Of a DNA stretch of 64,000 nt, positions 7,888-15,923 are shown in pieces. The first letter of the stretch is position 1, and every line of letters begins with the position of its first letter. Source of the stretch: a virus. The notes under the pieces were generated by a model that had not been told where the DNA came from, did no database searches, and was given only the letters and a program-made list of their open reading frames with translations. Made by a program: the position numbers and the translations under genes. Location of the stretch: positions 1-64,000 of the IMG/VR virus record IMGVR_UViG_3300042566_000706; one strand, written 5' to 3'.

Positions 7888-10626
7888 TTAATACGAACCA
7901 CCGTCAATTAAGTCGGAGAATACTAGTGCACCATTAGATACTTTGTAACCTAATAAACCATCAGTTACTTCTGTAACAACAGTTGTTGAAACGTAACCAA
8001 GTACATTCGAACCGTTTTTGAAAACAATCGCAGATGTTTTAGATCCGTTATCGGTTCCACCTGAGTAAGATAATGTAACGTTACCAGCAATTAAAGTATT
8101 TCCGTTTGTTGATGTTACTTGGAATTTATTTGTATTATAACTTAATGTTGTACCATCATCTGTTAATGAACTATCACCGATTGTATTAGAACCAGTTGCT
8201 TTAGGGATTGTACCACTAGTTAAACTTGTTTCAGAACCATAAGTTCCCGCAGTTGTACCAAGTAATTTACTTGATTGACCACTAGCAGAAACAAACATCC
8301 AATAATCATTTAATGAATCCCATACCAAAGATGCTGAAACACCAGAAGAACCTGAATCGATAACTTCAAATCCGGCATATCTTTCAAAAGGTGAATATGC
8401 GTTTAATCTAATTATATTATCATCTAATTCAATTGTTTGTGATTGAATGTGTACTTCTGTAGCTGATCCTAAAACTTCTAAGTTACCTGAAACATATAGG
8501 TTTGCTTGTAATTGTGTGTTACCTGTTACTGTTAGTACACCATTTATTGTGGTGTTACCATTAATTGTTTGCCCACCATTAACAGTTAATGAACCTGATG
8601 TTCTAATATCGCCATCATTTGTGTCTACCTCAAATTGACCATTTCCAATTTTGAAAAGAGTGCCATTATATGTAAATCCTGAACTGTCAATTAATGAACC
8701 GCCCACACCTACTGTAACAATTCTATCCTGTGTTAAATCTTCAACTGTTGCAGATGATAAAGTTGCTTCACCATCAACATTAATTGTGGATTTAAATTGA
8801 GCTGAACCTGTTACATCCAAACTTGAGTTCATACCTACAGCACCTTTAAGTTCTGATGTTGAATCAACCTGTAATGTTGATTTTAAAATTGCTGAACCTG
8901 TTACATCCAAAGTTGAGTTAAGTCCTGTTGCCCCTTGAACTTCTAATGTTGATTTTAAAATTGCTGAACCTGTAACATCCAAAGTTGAGTTAAGTCCTGC
9001 TGCTCCTTTAACTTCTAATGTTGAATTTAAAGTTGTTGAACCTGTAACATTTAATGATGAACTAATAAACACACCGTTTACACCAACAATTGTTGCTGTT
9101 TGTGCACTATCATTAATCATTAAGTAATTGGTGTCGTCACCAAAGAAACTTAAACCATTACTAGATTTAATGTGTACATCACTTGCGCCTGTGTTATAAA
9201 TTTCAAAATATCTTCCGTCGATTTGATCGGGTTGTAAATAAAGTGAACCAGTACCTAAAATTTTGTCAGTGAACACTGAACCAGTTACTTGTAATGAAGA
9301 ACTAACAATTACACCATTTACACCAACAATTGTTGCTGTTTGTAATGAGTCATCTATTTTTAAGTAATTTATGTCATCACCAAAGAAACTTAACCCACCA
9401 TTAGATTTAATGTGTGTGTCAACTGTTGATGTATTATAAATCTCAAAATGTCTTGAATCATTTTTATCTGCCTTTAGATATAATGAACCGGTACCTTGAA
9501 TGTTTGTTACTTCAAGAGCACCAGATAAATTTAAATTACCGTTATCAAATGTTAAACCACTATAATCAGTTAATAAACCATCAGCACCCACAACAACCAT
9601 TCTCTTTTCAGTCAATTGATCATTATATAATGAACCACTAATAACGGTTACGTCACCACCATTACCTAAATAAGTGCTACCACTTACAACTAAGTCAGTT
9701 AAGATTCCTAAGTTATTAAAATTAACTTGTTGTGCTTCTAAAGTATTGATATATGCAGTTCCACTTACGTGTAAATTTCTCCAGTTTTTATTCGTTGAAC
9801 CTAAATCAAACGAATTATCCACAATTGGTATAATTGAAGAACTAACTTCACCACCAAATTGGATAATATCTGTTGTTTGATCACCAATTGTAATGTTACC
9901 ACCTAAAACGATGTTACCCGTTAAATCTATTGATCCTGTTTGGATGGTATTACCGCTAATTAAAAGATCACCATTTAAATTAGTTGTACCTGTAACTGTT
10001 AAAGTTCCACCAGTTATATTTGTAACAAATGCGTTACTACCAGTAAGTGATGTTATATTACCATTTGTACTTGTAAGTGTAGTTCCAGTAATATTTGAAA
10101 TATTAGCGTTACTACCTGTAAGTGATGTAATATTAGAATTAAAACTAGTAAACGTGTTTCCTGTTAGATTCGTGTAATTCGCGTTACTACCAGTAAGTGA
10201 TGTTATATTACCATTTGTACTAGTAAACGTGTTTCCCGTTAGGTTTGTGTAATTCGCGTTACTACCAGTTAAATTGTTAATTGTTACACCAGAAATTAAA
10301 TTTCCTTCGATGTTACCTGTTAAATCTAATCTACTGTTACCGTCTTTACTTAATACGTACAATGATTCATTTCCTGACGCATAAAATGGTGTTCCATCAA
10401 GTACCGAACCATGTGAACCAACAGTTAATGTTGGGGCGGCTGAACCCTGATAAATTTTTGAAGTTGGGCGGTAAGCACCTGCTGCACCTTCTGTTTCACC
10501 TACAAATAGGAAAGGTCCGTTTAAGTCACCGATTGATCCGGTGGCCATAACCAGTTCACCTATTCTAGCTGTAACATCTTTCAGTTGTGTGACGCTACCC
10601 CTTCTGTGTTTAATTATTTGTGCCAT
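7888..10626 (-). CDS. Repeat-rich tail fibre
   Basis: A 912-residue fibre. The N-terminus MAQIIKHRRGSVTQLKDVTA plus an I-G-E-L-V-M element matches the cap of the neighbouring fibre. Residues about 115-220 hold four 25-residue repeats built on L-T-G-S-N-A-N-Y-T-N-L-T-G. Residues about 360-525 are two copies of an 80-residue unit (FEIYNT...HIKS..GLSFFGDD..YL), followed by short S-T-L-(E/D)-V-(K/T)-G repeats. Near 735-800 is the shared D-D-N-I-I module ending in SLVWDSLNDYW. Rich in Thr, Ser, Asn and Gly, with no Cys; fits a fibrous beta-helical shaft. It is transcribed after the 10668-11459 fibre and ends at a strong terminator. Confidence 0.7.
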   Translation of the reverse strand: MAQIIKHRRGSVTQLKDVTARIGELVMATGSIGDLNGPFLFVGETEGAAGAYRPTSKIYQGSAAPTLTVGSHGSVLDGTPFYASGNESLYVLSKDGNSRLDLTGNIEGNLISGVTINNLTGSNANYTNLTGNTFTSTNGNITSLTGSNANYTNLTGNTFTSFNSNITSLTGSNANISNITGTTLTSTNGNITSLTGSNAFVTNITGGTLTVTGTTNLNGDLLISGNTIQTGSIDLTGNIVLGGNITIGDQTTDIIQFGGEVSSSIIPIVDNSFDLGSTNKNWRNLHVSGTAYINTLEAQQVNFNNLGILTDLVVSGSTYLGNGGDVTVISGSLYNDQLTEKRMVVVGADGLLTDYSGLTFDNGNLNLSGALEVTNIQGTGSLYLKADKNDSRHFEIYNTSTVDTHIKSNGGLSFFGDDINYLKIDDSLQTATIVGVNGVIVSSSLQVTGSVFTDKILGTGSLYLQPDQIDGRYFEIYNTGASDVHIKSSNGLSFFGDDTNYLMINDSAQTATIVGVNGVFISSSLNVTGSTTLNSTLEVKGAAGLNSTLDVTGSAILKSTLEVQGATGLNSTLDVTGSAILKSTLQVDSTSELKGAVGMNSSLDVTGSAQFKSTINVDGEATLSSATVEDLTQDRIVTVGVGGSLIDSSGFTYNGTLFKIGNGQFEVDTNDGDIRTSGSLTVNGGQTINGNTTINGVLTVTGNTQLQANLYVSGNLEVLGSATEVHIQSQTIELDDNIIRLNAYSPFERYAGFEVIDSGSSGVSASLVWDSLNDYWMFVSASGQSSKLLGTTAGTYGSETSLTSGTIPKATGSNTIGDSSLTDDGTTLSYNTNKFQVTSTNGNTLIAGNVTLSYSGGTDNGSKTSAIVFKNGSNVLGYVSTTVVTEVTDGLLGYKVSNGALVFSDLIDGGSY
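9053..9532 (-). repeat. 240-bp tandem duplication in fibre gene
   Basis: Two consecutive copies with a 240-bp period (for example equivalent positions 9061 and 9301), each encoding an 80-residue unit with FEIYNT and GLSFFGDD. They keep long stretches of near identity, indicating a fairly recent duplication. Confidence 0.85.
9975..10274 (-). repeat. 75-bp tandem repeat, about four units
   Basis: Units with an exact 75-bp period (equivalent positions 10031, 10106, 10181 and 10256) encoding the 25-residue L-T-G-S-N-A repeats. The last unit toward the C-terminus is diverged. Confidence 0.85.
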
Positions 10627-10647
10627 TTTTTAATTTTAGTTGTTTTA

Positions 10648-10655
10648 TATAAATA
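10648..10655 (-). promoter_or_regulatory. TATTTATA motif
   Basis: TATTTATA on the minus strand, 21 nt upstream of the ATG at 10626, in the 41-bp gap after the 10668-11459 gene. Confidence 0.4.
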
Positions 10656-10667
10656 CTTTATTTTTAA

Positions 10668-11459
10668 TTAGAAAAATCCATCACCACAATCAAAAATTGC
10701 AAACTGATTAGCGTCAGCTAACCTACCTAGTCCTTGTATTGCTAATGATGCGGAAATAACTTGTGAATTTATTTGATTTTTAACGATATTCATTGCCCCG
10801 GATACAATTAAAGATTCTCTATTAGGATCAGTGGTTTGAATTAACGTAGTTGTACCCTCAACTCTTAAATTACCCTTAATTGTTAACGAACCAGTTAATT
10901 CTAAATCGTTTGTTGTTGCATAAAATGAGCCGGTTGGTCTCCAAATACCGCTTTCATTGATTGCTATTGCGACTGAACTAGAAAAAGCGTCATAATCACC
11001 TTGTAATATTATCGCTTCCTCAAACCCTTCAGGGCCTGCAATCCATTGGTCATTTACAGTGTCCCATAATAATGAACCTGAGATAGTATTTGGCGCAGTT
11101 GGGTCTTTTATCAATAAACCACCAAAAGTAGCTGCTGAACCATTTAATTCAATGATGTTATCACCTATACTAACAGTGTTTGACTGTATCGCTGTAGTTG
11201 TACCTTTAACCAATAAGTCACCCTTGATTGTGACATTTGAACCAGTAAGTTCAATAGCGCTTTTTAATGATGCTGTATATAAATTTAATTCGTCAGTTCC
11301 TGATCCAGCAATGACTTCGGCTAACGTTTGCCCTGAAATATATAAATTATCTGCGTAAACCGCATGCAATGCTCCGGAGATAGCCCCCAAATCAACAATC
11401 GACCCCGATGGGACGTTTGCTGTATCAATTTGTAACCAATTTATCTGTTGTAAAGCCAT
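10668..11459 (-). CDS. Short tail fibre / fibre-base protein
   Basis: A 263-residue beta-rich protein. Residues about 95-160 carry the shared fibre module (IGDNIIELN, then GGLLIKDPTAPN, then SGSLLWDTVNDQW). A second T-G-S-L-T-I-K-G-N-L-R-V-E-G-T-T-T element repeats near residue 190. The C-terminus ends F-A-I-F-D-C-G-D-G-F-F. No enzymatic motif. It is the first gene of a fibre transcript, 54 bp beyond the terminator of the glutaredoxin operon. A structural role in the fibre or its base is inferred from the shared module and location. Confidence 0.65.
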   Translation of the reverse strand: MALQQINWLQIDTANVPSGSIVDLGAISGALHAVYADNLYISGQTLAEVIAGSGTDELNLYTASLKSAIELTGSNVTIKGDLLVKGTTTAIQSNTVSIGDNIIELNGSAATFGGLLIKDPTAPNTISGSLLWDTVNDQWIAGPEGFEEAIILQGDYDAFSSSVAIAINESGIWRPTGSFYATTNDLELTGSLTIKGNLRVEGTTTLIQTTDPNRESLIVSGAMNIVKNQINSQVISASLAIQGLGRLADANQFAIFDCGDGFF

Positions 11460-11512
11460 TTATGTCTAGGTACTTTAACATAAATACTTTTATTATGTTT
11501 CTTGACATAAAA

Positions 11513-11535
11513 AAAGGGGATTTTTCATCCCCTTT
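11513..11535 (-). terminator. Rho-independent terminator
   Basis: An 8-bp stem (AAAGGGGA with TCCCCTTT), 7-nt loop and a minus-strand T run, 12 bp after the glutaredoxin stop. It ends the NusG - AAA ATPase - thioredoxin - glutaredoxin run. Confidence 0.85.
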
Positions 11536-11547
11536 ATTAAAATAATC

Positions 11548-11820
11548 TTAATTAATGTATTTTAGTATCTTTTCTAGCAGTTCTTCTTTGCTCTGATAAT
11601 CTCTCCCAGGAACAAAAATTGGTCCGGCACCTGTTTCAGGATTTTGTAAATATGTTGTTGGTAATGAGTTTTTACCAGTTAATTTAACAATCTCATCAAA
11701 AGTTGATTTATGTTGTGAAATTTCAAGTTCGTTAAATGTGATATTATTTTCCTTTAACATTTTTTTTAATTCAACGCAGTGACTACACCCATTTAATGTA
11801 AAAATATTAACTGTATACAT
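11548..11820 (-). CDS. Glutaredoxin
   Basis: A 90-residue thioredoxin-fold protein with active site C-S-H-C near residues 12-15 (FTLNGCSHCVELKKML), the cis-proline element N-S-L-P-T-T-Y (about residues 51-57) and a C-terminal helix. It corresponds to class I-type glutaredoxins (usual motif CPYC; CSHC is a variant). The likely role is reducing the phage ribonucleotide reductase or other disulphides in the cytoplasm. It follows thioredoxin by 2 bp in the same operon and is closed by a terminator. Confidence 0.85.
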   Translation of the reverse strand: MYTVNIFTLNGCSHCVELKKMLKENNITFNELEISQHKSTFDEIVKLTGKNSLPTTYLQNPETGAGPIFVPGRDYQSKEELLEKILKYIN

Positions 11821-11822
11821 AA

Positions 11823-12128
11823 TTAAAGTTTTTCCAAATGTTCTATATAAAACTTATCTGGATTTGCCCCAGCAGATTGATTGATTAACGTTTCACCATC
11901 ATAAATTTTAACTGTTGGGACAGACCTAATACCACTCTCCGCCATATACGATTGATTTTGGTCAACATCTATTTTAACAAATTGAATATGTGAAAATTCT
12001 TGTTCTAATTTTTCTAATCTAGGCATTAACGACTTGCAGGGTCCACACCATTCAGCGTAAAAGTCCACTAGTAATTTTTCCCCGTTATTTAATTTTGTTT
12101 TTAATTGTTCTGCTGTTATTAATTTCAT
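11823..12128 (-). CDS. trxA: Thioredoxin
   Basis: A 101-residue thioredoxin. Active site W-C-G-P-C-K at about residues 27-32, preceded by LLVDFYAEWCGPC, the buried Asp of V-D-F, and the cis-Pro loop S-V-P-T near residue 70. Full-length for the family and cytoplasmic (no signal peptide). It probably donates electrons to the phage ribonucleotide reductase encoded at 61-64 kb; T7-style use as a polymerase factor is possible but unsupported here. It abuts the AAA ATPase stop with no gap. Confidence 0.92.
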   Translation of the reverse strand: MKLITAEQLKTKLNNGEKLLVDFYAEWCGPCKSLMPRLEKLEQEFSHIQFVKIDVDQNQSYMAESGIRSVPTVKIYDGETLINQSAGANPDKFYIEHLEKL

Positions 12129-13193
12129 TTAAAATCCTATTTTACTTGTATTTTTATTTGTTGATTTGATAAGTTCAATGTCTATATTATATATATCCGC
12201 AAGTGTCATTGCTTCTTCTGAAACAATATCTTTTTTTAGATGCTTTAATAAATTGTTTGTATCCTCAATTGCTAGTTTCTCAAATTTATGTTCAGCAATT
12301 AATCTACCTTTTCTTAGTAATGCTTGGTCAATACGTTCTCTTTTCATGTTAAACGTTGCAATTATTTGGATGTTCAAACAATCACCCAAAATACCGTCTG
12401 TTATGTTTAAAACATTAGACACACCGGCCGGAGAACCATTACCCTCTCTATCTGAGATTACACGTTCAGCATCTTCAATTACTAAAATACTGTCACGATG
12501 TTCCATTAAGAATGGTATGATTGATGGTTCAGATAATGCTTCAGCTAATGATGGCGGAATAAATAAAATATCCTTTTCGGTTATTAACTTGGTAATGTAC
12601 TTTAGATAAGATGTTTTTCCAGTACCTGGCTCACCGTGTAATAAAATAATACCCTTACCTCTTGGTTTATTTAGTTTTTCAATAATAACATCGTGAACCT
12701 TTAAGAAATCTTTACCGTAGTTTAATCCCAAATCAATATCTGGTATTGGTAAATCATAATCTTGCGTTTCTAAATGTCCCATCTCACTTTTAACCAACGA
12801 AATGTTTGCTTTAATTTTTTTCTTTTCGTATTTTTTCAAATCTAAAAAAGAGAATTGCTCATCCCTTTTACCCTTTTTAATATTGTAAAAAAACTCTATT
12901 TGGTATAAGTCAGGATCTTTTTCTGAACAGCTAGAAATCTTAATCATAATCTCTTTTTCCTTGTGTACTAAAAGATTATCATTATAGGTGTCATGTCTAC
13001 GATTTCTAACATTACGACATTCAATTTCAAAACCATTCTCCGTAAAGTGCGTGAAAACAAATGGGTTATAATATTCTTTACCCGTCTCTTTTGAGACCAC
13101 AGAATCAAAATAAAGTAAAAATAATTGTTCTGATGGTATATCAGTACCATATGTTGTCTCGTATATTTTTAGTTCTACTGGAAATTTTCTCAT
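12129..13193 (-). CDS. AAA-family ATPase
   Basis: A 354-residue protein. The N-terminal half (about 1-170) is unrecognised. An AAA module follows with Walker A G-E-P-G-T-G-K-T near residue 190, Walker B S-I-L-V-I-E-D-A-E near residue 235, a sensor region IQIIATFNMKRERIDQALL and an arginine-containing R-K-G-R-L box near 290. The arrangement resembles BCS1-like or Vps4-like single-AAA proteins, which remodel or unfold partner proteins. No protease or DNA-binding domain is visible. It is co-transcribed with NusG upstream and thioredoxin downstream. The substrate is unknown. Confidence 0.75.
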   Translation of the reverse strand: MRKFPVELKIYETTYGTDIPSEQLFLLYFDSVVSKETGKEYYNPFVFTHFTENGFEIECRNVRNRRHDTYNDNLLVHKEKEIMIKISSCSEKDPDLYQIEFFYNIKKGKRDEQFSFLDLKKYEKKKIKANISLVKSEMGHLETQDYDLPIPDIDLGLNYGKDFLKVHDVIIEKLNKPRGKGIILLHGEPGTGKTSYLKYITKLITEKDILFIPPSLAEALSEPSIIPFLMEHRDSILVIEDAERVISDREGNGSPAGVSNVLNITDGILGDCLNIQIIATFNMKRERIDQALLRKGRLIAEHKFEKLAIEDTNNLLKHLKKDIVSEEAMTLADIYNIDIELIKSTNKNTSKIGF

Positions 13194-13229
13194 AAATTAA
13201 AGATACGTAAAAAAAGTGAAAAGTGAAAC

Positions 13230-13523
13230 CTAATTCAATGAAGTTGGTGGATAATCGTTAAAAATAAAATAGATTCCTTCTTGTCTATACTTCGGCCTTT
13301 CGTCCACAGTTTCTAATACAACGTTTAAACGCAAGGATTCCATTTGCTCTTTTGTCAATTCTGGTTCTCCGTTCTTTTTAAAATTTTTTTCTGAAATGTT
13401 TGATAGTTGGGTGAAAAATTTATCTTCATTACCATTAACAATGAAATAGTTTCTAGCATCTTCATTTATTTTAAGGAAATGTTTAATGCGTTCTACATAT
13501 ATTAAAACTTCTGGGTTACTCAT
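13230..13523 (-). CDS. Small conserved protein, unknown function
   Basis: A 97-residue soluble protein rich in Glu and Lys, starting MSNPEVLIYVERIKHFLKIN. The C-terminus (Y-F-I-F-N-D-Y-P-P-T-S-L-N) is aromatic and proline-containing. No known motif. Its start codon overlaps the stop of the nusG-like gene by 4 bp, indicating translational coupling with it, so a partner role is conceivable. Confidence 0.65.
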   Translation of the reverse strand: MSNPEVLIYVERIKHFLKINEDARNYFIVNGNEDKFFTQLSNISEKNFKKNGEPELTKEQMESLRLNVVLETVDERPKYRQEGIYFIFNDYPPTSLN

Positions 13524-14044
13524 ATCTTTTTAATATTTTGAATGTCTATTGTTACAGGTGTTAAGCGACCAAAAATTTTAACTTGCAATTCCACTTTGTC
13601 ACCTTTAATTTCCATAATGGTACCGTTGAATGAAGCAAATGGTCCGTCTGTTAGTACAACATCCTCACCCGCTACAAAGGTAATTGATTTTACATACTTA
13701 TGTTCATTTAACATCTCATCTTTAATAATTTTACCAATATCGTGTCTACCCATCAATCTAGGTTTCTTATCCCCTAACATAGACATAACAAAAGGATGGC
13801 TTGAGATTTCTTTTAATTCATTATCGTTTAATTCTCTTGGTGTTTCAAAATAAAGATATCCGCTATACAATATTTTATCCCTTAAAACCTTCTTTTTTCT
13901 TAATACAACAAACTCCTTTTCCATTGGGCATATGAATCTATTTACGTAACCCATTCTATCTAATGCGATTAACGTATTAAAATTTTCATTCATTTGTCTT
14001 TCTTTTCCTGGTGTTACTTTTAACACATACCATTTGTTTTCCAT
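13520..14044 (-). CDS. nusG: NusG-family transcription elongation factor
   Basis: A 174-residue protein with both NusG domains. The NGN domain (about 1-110) starts K-W-Y-V-L-K-V-T-P-G-K-E-R and holds S-G-Y-L-Y-F-E. The KOW domain (about 120-174) reads G-E-D-V-V-L-T-D-G-P-F-A-S-F-N-G, then V-K-I-F-G-R-L-T-P-V-T. These match the bacterial NusG consensus closely, and the length is normal for NusG. NusG binds RNA polymerase and affects pausing, termination and coupling to ribosomes. A phage copy could replace host NusG or act as a specialised paralogue like RfaH. It is the first gene of its minus-strand operon. Confidence 0.9.
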   Translation of the reverse strand: MENKWYVLKVTPGKERQMNENFNTLIALDRMGYVNRFICPMEKEFVVLRKKKVLRDKILYSGYLYFETPRELNDNELKEISSHPFVMSMLGDKKPRLMGRHDIGKIIKDEMLNEHKYVKSITFVAGEDVVLTDGPFASFNGTIMEIKGDKVELQVKIFGRLTPVTIDIQNIKKI

Positions 14045-14144
14045 TCTAATAAATATTTTTAATTAGATTATTAAATATATTACAAAAAAAACAAAAAAAG
14101 AAATATTGGGTTGAAATATATATAATAAACCACTATATTACCTT

Positions 14145-14294
14145 ATGTCATGTACAAGTTGTAAAAAGAAAGAATTAAAAAGACAGTTTGATGAGGTTAG
14201 CGAATATACCACAAAATCAGCTATTTGGTTCCTCGTTATCTGGTCAGCATTTGCTGTTTATGGGATTTATTCTTTAATCACCAAATTCATATGA
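14145..14294 (+). CDS. 49-residue membrane protein with CxxC
   Basis: A short plus-strand frame, M-S-C-T-S-C-K-K-K-E..., with a C-x2-C pair at residues 3-6 and one predicted transmembrane helix at about 27-46 (AIWFLVIWSAFAVYGIYSLI). Its stop overlaps the start of the next gene (ATGA), supporting translation. It lies 100 bp from the divergent nusG-like gene, so that gap should hold promoters for both directions. Function unknown. Confidence 0.65.
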   Translation: MSCTSCKKKELKRQFDEVSEYTTKSAIWFLVIWSAFAVYGIYSLITKFI

Positions 14295-14938
14295 AGCAGA
14301 ATTTTAAGTATTTCATAATCTTATATCTAAATGGTGTAAAGAAGAAAGTTCTACATAAGTGTGCAAAACGTAGCACTATTATGGACTACTGGTCAGAGTA
14401 TAAAACGCAAAGAAAACCAACATATTGTGCTGAAATTAGAGGTAGAAAGCGCACTAAGTTAAATTTTGAATTGTTCCTAGTTTACCCCATCAATAGATGG
14501 TCAACTACTGATAAAGCATATAAAAAAGACGAACTAGGTAGAAATATCGAGGTGTCCTTGGATGATCCTAAGTTTAGGGTTAAAGAAATAATACCTTGGT
14601 GGGAAGAAGAACGTATCTATGATTTTGAACAAAAAAAACACATCCGTTATCACGAAATGATGTTCAAACTTAATAGGATTGAGGAGATTTGTCAGATATT
14701 CACATTGAACAATAAAATATTCGTTCAAATAGAAAATGATGTCAAAGTGTTTGGTAACAAAAATCTACATGATACTGATAGATTATTTGAATTGGTAAAA
14801 AATGATTTACATAAGAAGAAAAGAAGGAACTTTCTTTTCATTAAAGATATCACAACCTACCAAAGAAAACTACTCTATGATTTTTTAATCACGAAGGGTT
14901 TTAGTAGGCATGAATTGTTTAGGCATTATTCATATTAA
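14291..14938 (+). CDS. Conserved phage protein, unknown function
   Basis: A 215-residue, Lys/Arg-rich, soluble protein on the plus strand. I place the start at the ATG at 14291 (MKQNFKYFIILYLNGVKKK) because it forms an ATGA overlap with the preceding small gene; the frame stays open 66 bp further upstream. The middle has W-W-E-E-E-R-I-Y-D-F-E and the C-terminus ends F-S-R-H-E-L-F-R-H-Y-S-Y. No catalytic motif recognised. The final 20 bp overlap the convergent gene at 14919-15152. Confidence 0.65.
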   Translation: MKQNFKYFIILYLNGVKKKVLHKCAKRSTIMDYWSEYKTQRKPTYCAEIRGRKRTKLNFELFLVYPINRWSTTDKAYKKDELGRNIEVSLDDPKFRVKEIIPWWEEERIYDFEQKKHIRYHEMMFKLNRIEEICQIFTLNNKIFVQIENDVKVFGNKNLHDTDRLFELVKNDLHKKKRRNFLFIKDITTYQRKLLYDFLITKGFSRHELFRHYSY

Positions 14939-15152
14939 ATAATATGTTAACCTCGCCTATTTGAATATTAAAAGTGTCTTTTGGCATACCGCCGCTCATT
15001 TTAGTTTTACGAGTAACTAAAGTATAAACTTTTTCAAACTCTGCTCTGTTTAATTCAAAAACAATTGTACTTGAGACACTAACCAAGTTACACCTTTCAA
15101 CTAAATCAGATATTATCGCTAATTGATTAAATAAGTCACCCTTTTTTTCCAT
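14919..15152 (-). CDS. Small protein, unknown function
   Basis: A 77-residue soluble protein (MEKKGDLFNQLAIISDLVER...), ending N-I-L-F-N-M-N-N-A. Probably a small alpha/beta fold. It overlaps the preceding gene by 17 bp at its start and a convergent plus-strand gene by 20 bp at its end. No family recognised; accepted as real from position and coding-like composition. Confidence 0.5.
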   Translation of the reverse strand: MEKKGDLFNQLAIISDLVERCNLVSVSSTIVFELNRAEFEKVYTLVTRKTKMSGGMPKDTFNIQIGEVNILFNMNNA

Positions 15153-15339
15153 ATCCGAAAATCATTAATATCTTATCTAATATAGATATCTTTTTCTTTG
15201 GTTTAGGTTGAAAGAATTTTGATTTATCTATTTTTTTTATTTCTTCTATTACTTTTTGCTTATGCAAATCAATCTCCGTCTGGTCCTTCCCCATCTCCCG
15301 ATTCAACCAGTCCAGCCCCTGTTTTATCCGTTTCTCCAT
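15136..15339 (-). CDS. Small Lys-rich protein, unknown function
   Basis: A 67-residue protein, very basic, ending K-P-K-K-K-I-S-I-L-D-K-I-L-M-I-F-G-Y-G-K-K-G, so the C-terminus looks amphipathic or membrane-associating. The first ATG (15339) gives a 71-bp overlap with the upstream gene. A second ATG at 15294 (M-G-K-D-Q-T-E-I-D) would shrink the overlap to 26 bp and may be the real start. No family recognised. Confidence 0.5.
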   Translation of the reverse strand: MEKRIKQGLDWLNREMGKDQTEIDLHKQKVIEEIKKIDKSKFFQPKPKKKISILDKILMIFGYGKKG

Positions 15340-15751
15340 CTTCTTTTTGAATATTAATTCCTTTTAATTTATCTAATGGTTCGCTTTTAAATTGATCCTG
15401 TAATTCTCTAATCTTGTTTTGATATTCTTCTTGCAATTGCCTTTGCTTATCCTTAAATAATATTTCCTTTTCTTCTAATTCAAGATTGTATTTAATTATT
15501 TCTATGGCACATGACCTTGCAGTGTTATACCCCTCTTGTGTTGCTAATGCAATTAATGAAACTAATTGGTATTTGTCGTTCTTGTCTTGAACTTTATACC
15601 CCATTGATTTATATTGCGACACAACTTCTTGGATATGTTCTATCCTCCAGTTTGTTGGTATTTTTAGGTCTAAGCTGACATTCTTTTCAATCTCTCGCAA
15701 TGAAAAGAAATATGGTCGTAAATCTGATATTAGTTCGTACACGTTATACAA
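15269..15751 (-). CDS. Predicted coiled-coil protein with non-ATG start
   Basis: A 160-residue protein with an N-terminal helical domain (about 1-90, containing NWRIEHIQEVVSQYKSMGYK) and a Glu/Gln/Lys-rich coiled coil (about 90-130), ending in an acidic, Gly-rich tail (G-D-G-E-G-P-D-G-D). An in-frame stop lies four codons before TTG 15751, so the start is TTG at 15751 or GTG at 15742; no early ATG exists. It overlaps the upstream small membrane-protein gene by 8 bp. Function unknown. Confidence 0.6.
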   Translation of the reverse strand: MYNVYELISDLRPYFFSLREIEKNVSLDLKIPTNWRIEHIQEVVSQYKSMGYKVQDKNDKYQLVSLIALATQEGYNTARSCAIEIIKYNLELEEKEILFKDKQRQLQEEYQNKIRELQDQFKSEPLDKLKGINIQKEDGETDKTGAGLVESGDGEGPDGD

Positions 15752-15923
15752 TAATAAATGTTATCACATATGAAATTGCTAAATAAATGAACACTTGATT
15801 CACTTTAGCAATCTCTATGGGTTTAGGATTTTCATCTCTTAATTTAAGAAGAAACTCAATAGCAAACCTTAATAGGTATACTAAACTGAGCACCAATAAA
15901 AAAGTTTCGATTTGTTTAATCAT
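15744..15923 (-). CDS. 59-residue two-helix membrane protein
   Basis: Frame MIKQIETFLLVLSLVYLLRF..., with two predicted transmembrane helices at about residues 7-26 and 44-59 joined by a charged loop (KLRDENPKPIEIAK). It starts inside the last codons of the H1-like gene (8-bp overlap) and its stop overlaps the next gene, the tight packing typical of this genome. It could be a small holin-like or regulatory membrane protein; nothing decides this. Confidence 0.6.
   Translation of the reverse strand: MIKQIETFLLVLSLVYLLRFAIEFLLKLRDENPKPIEIAKVNQVFIYLAISYVITFIIV

Noticed and set aside
12968-13150. 60-residue minus-strand frame within the AAA ATPase gene
   Set aside because: Fully nested out of frame in a conserved gene, with no coding signal of its own.
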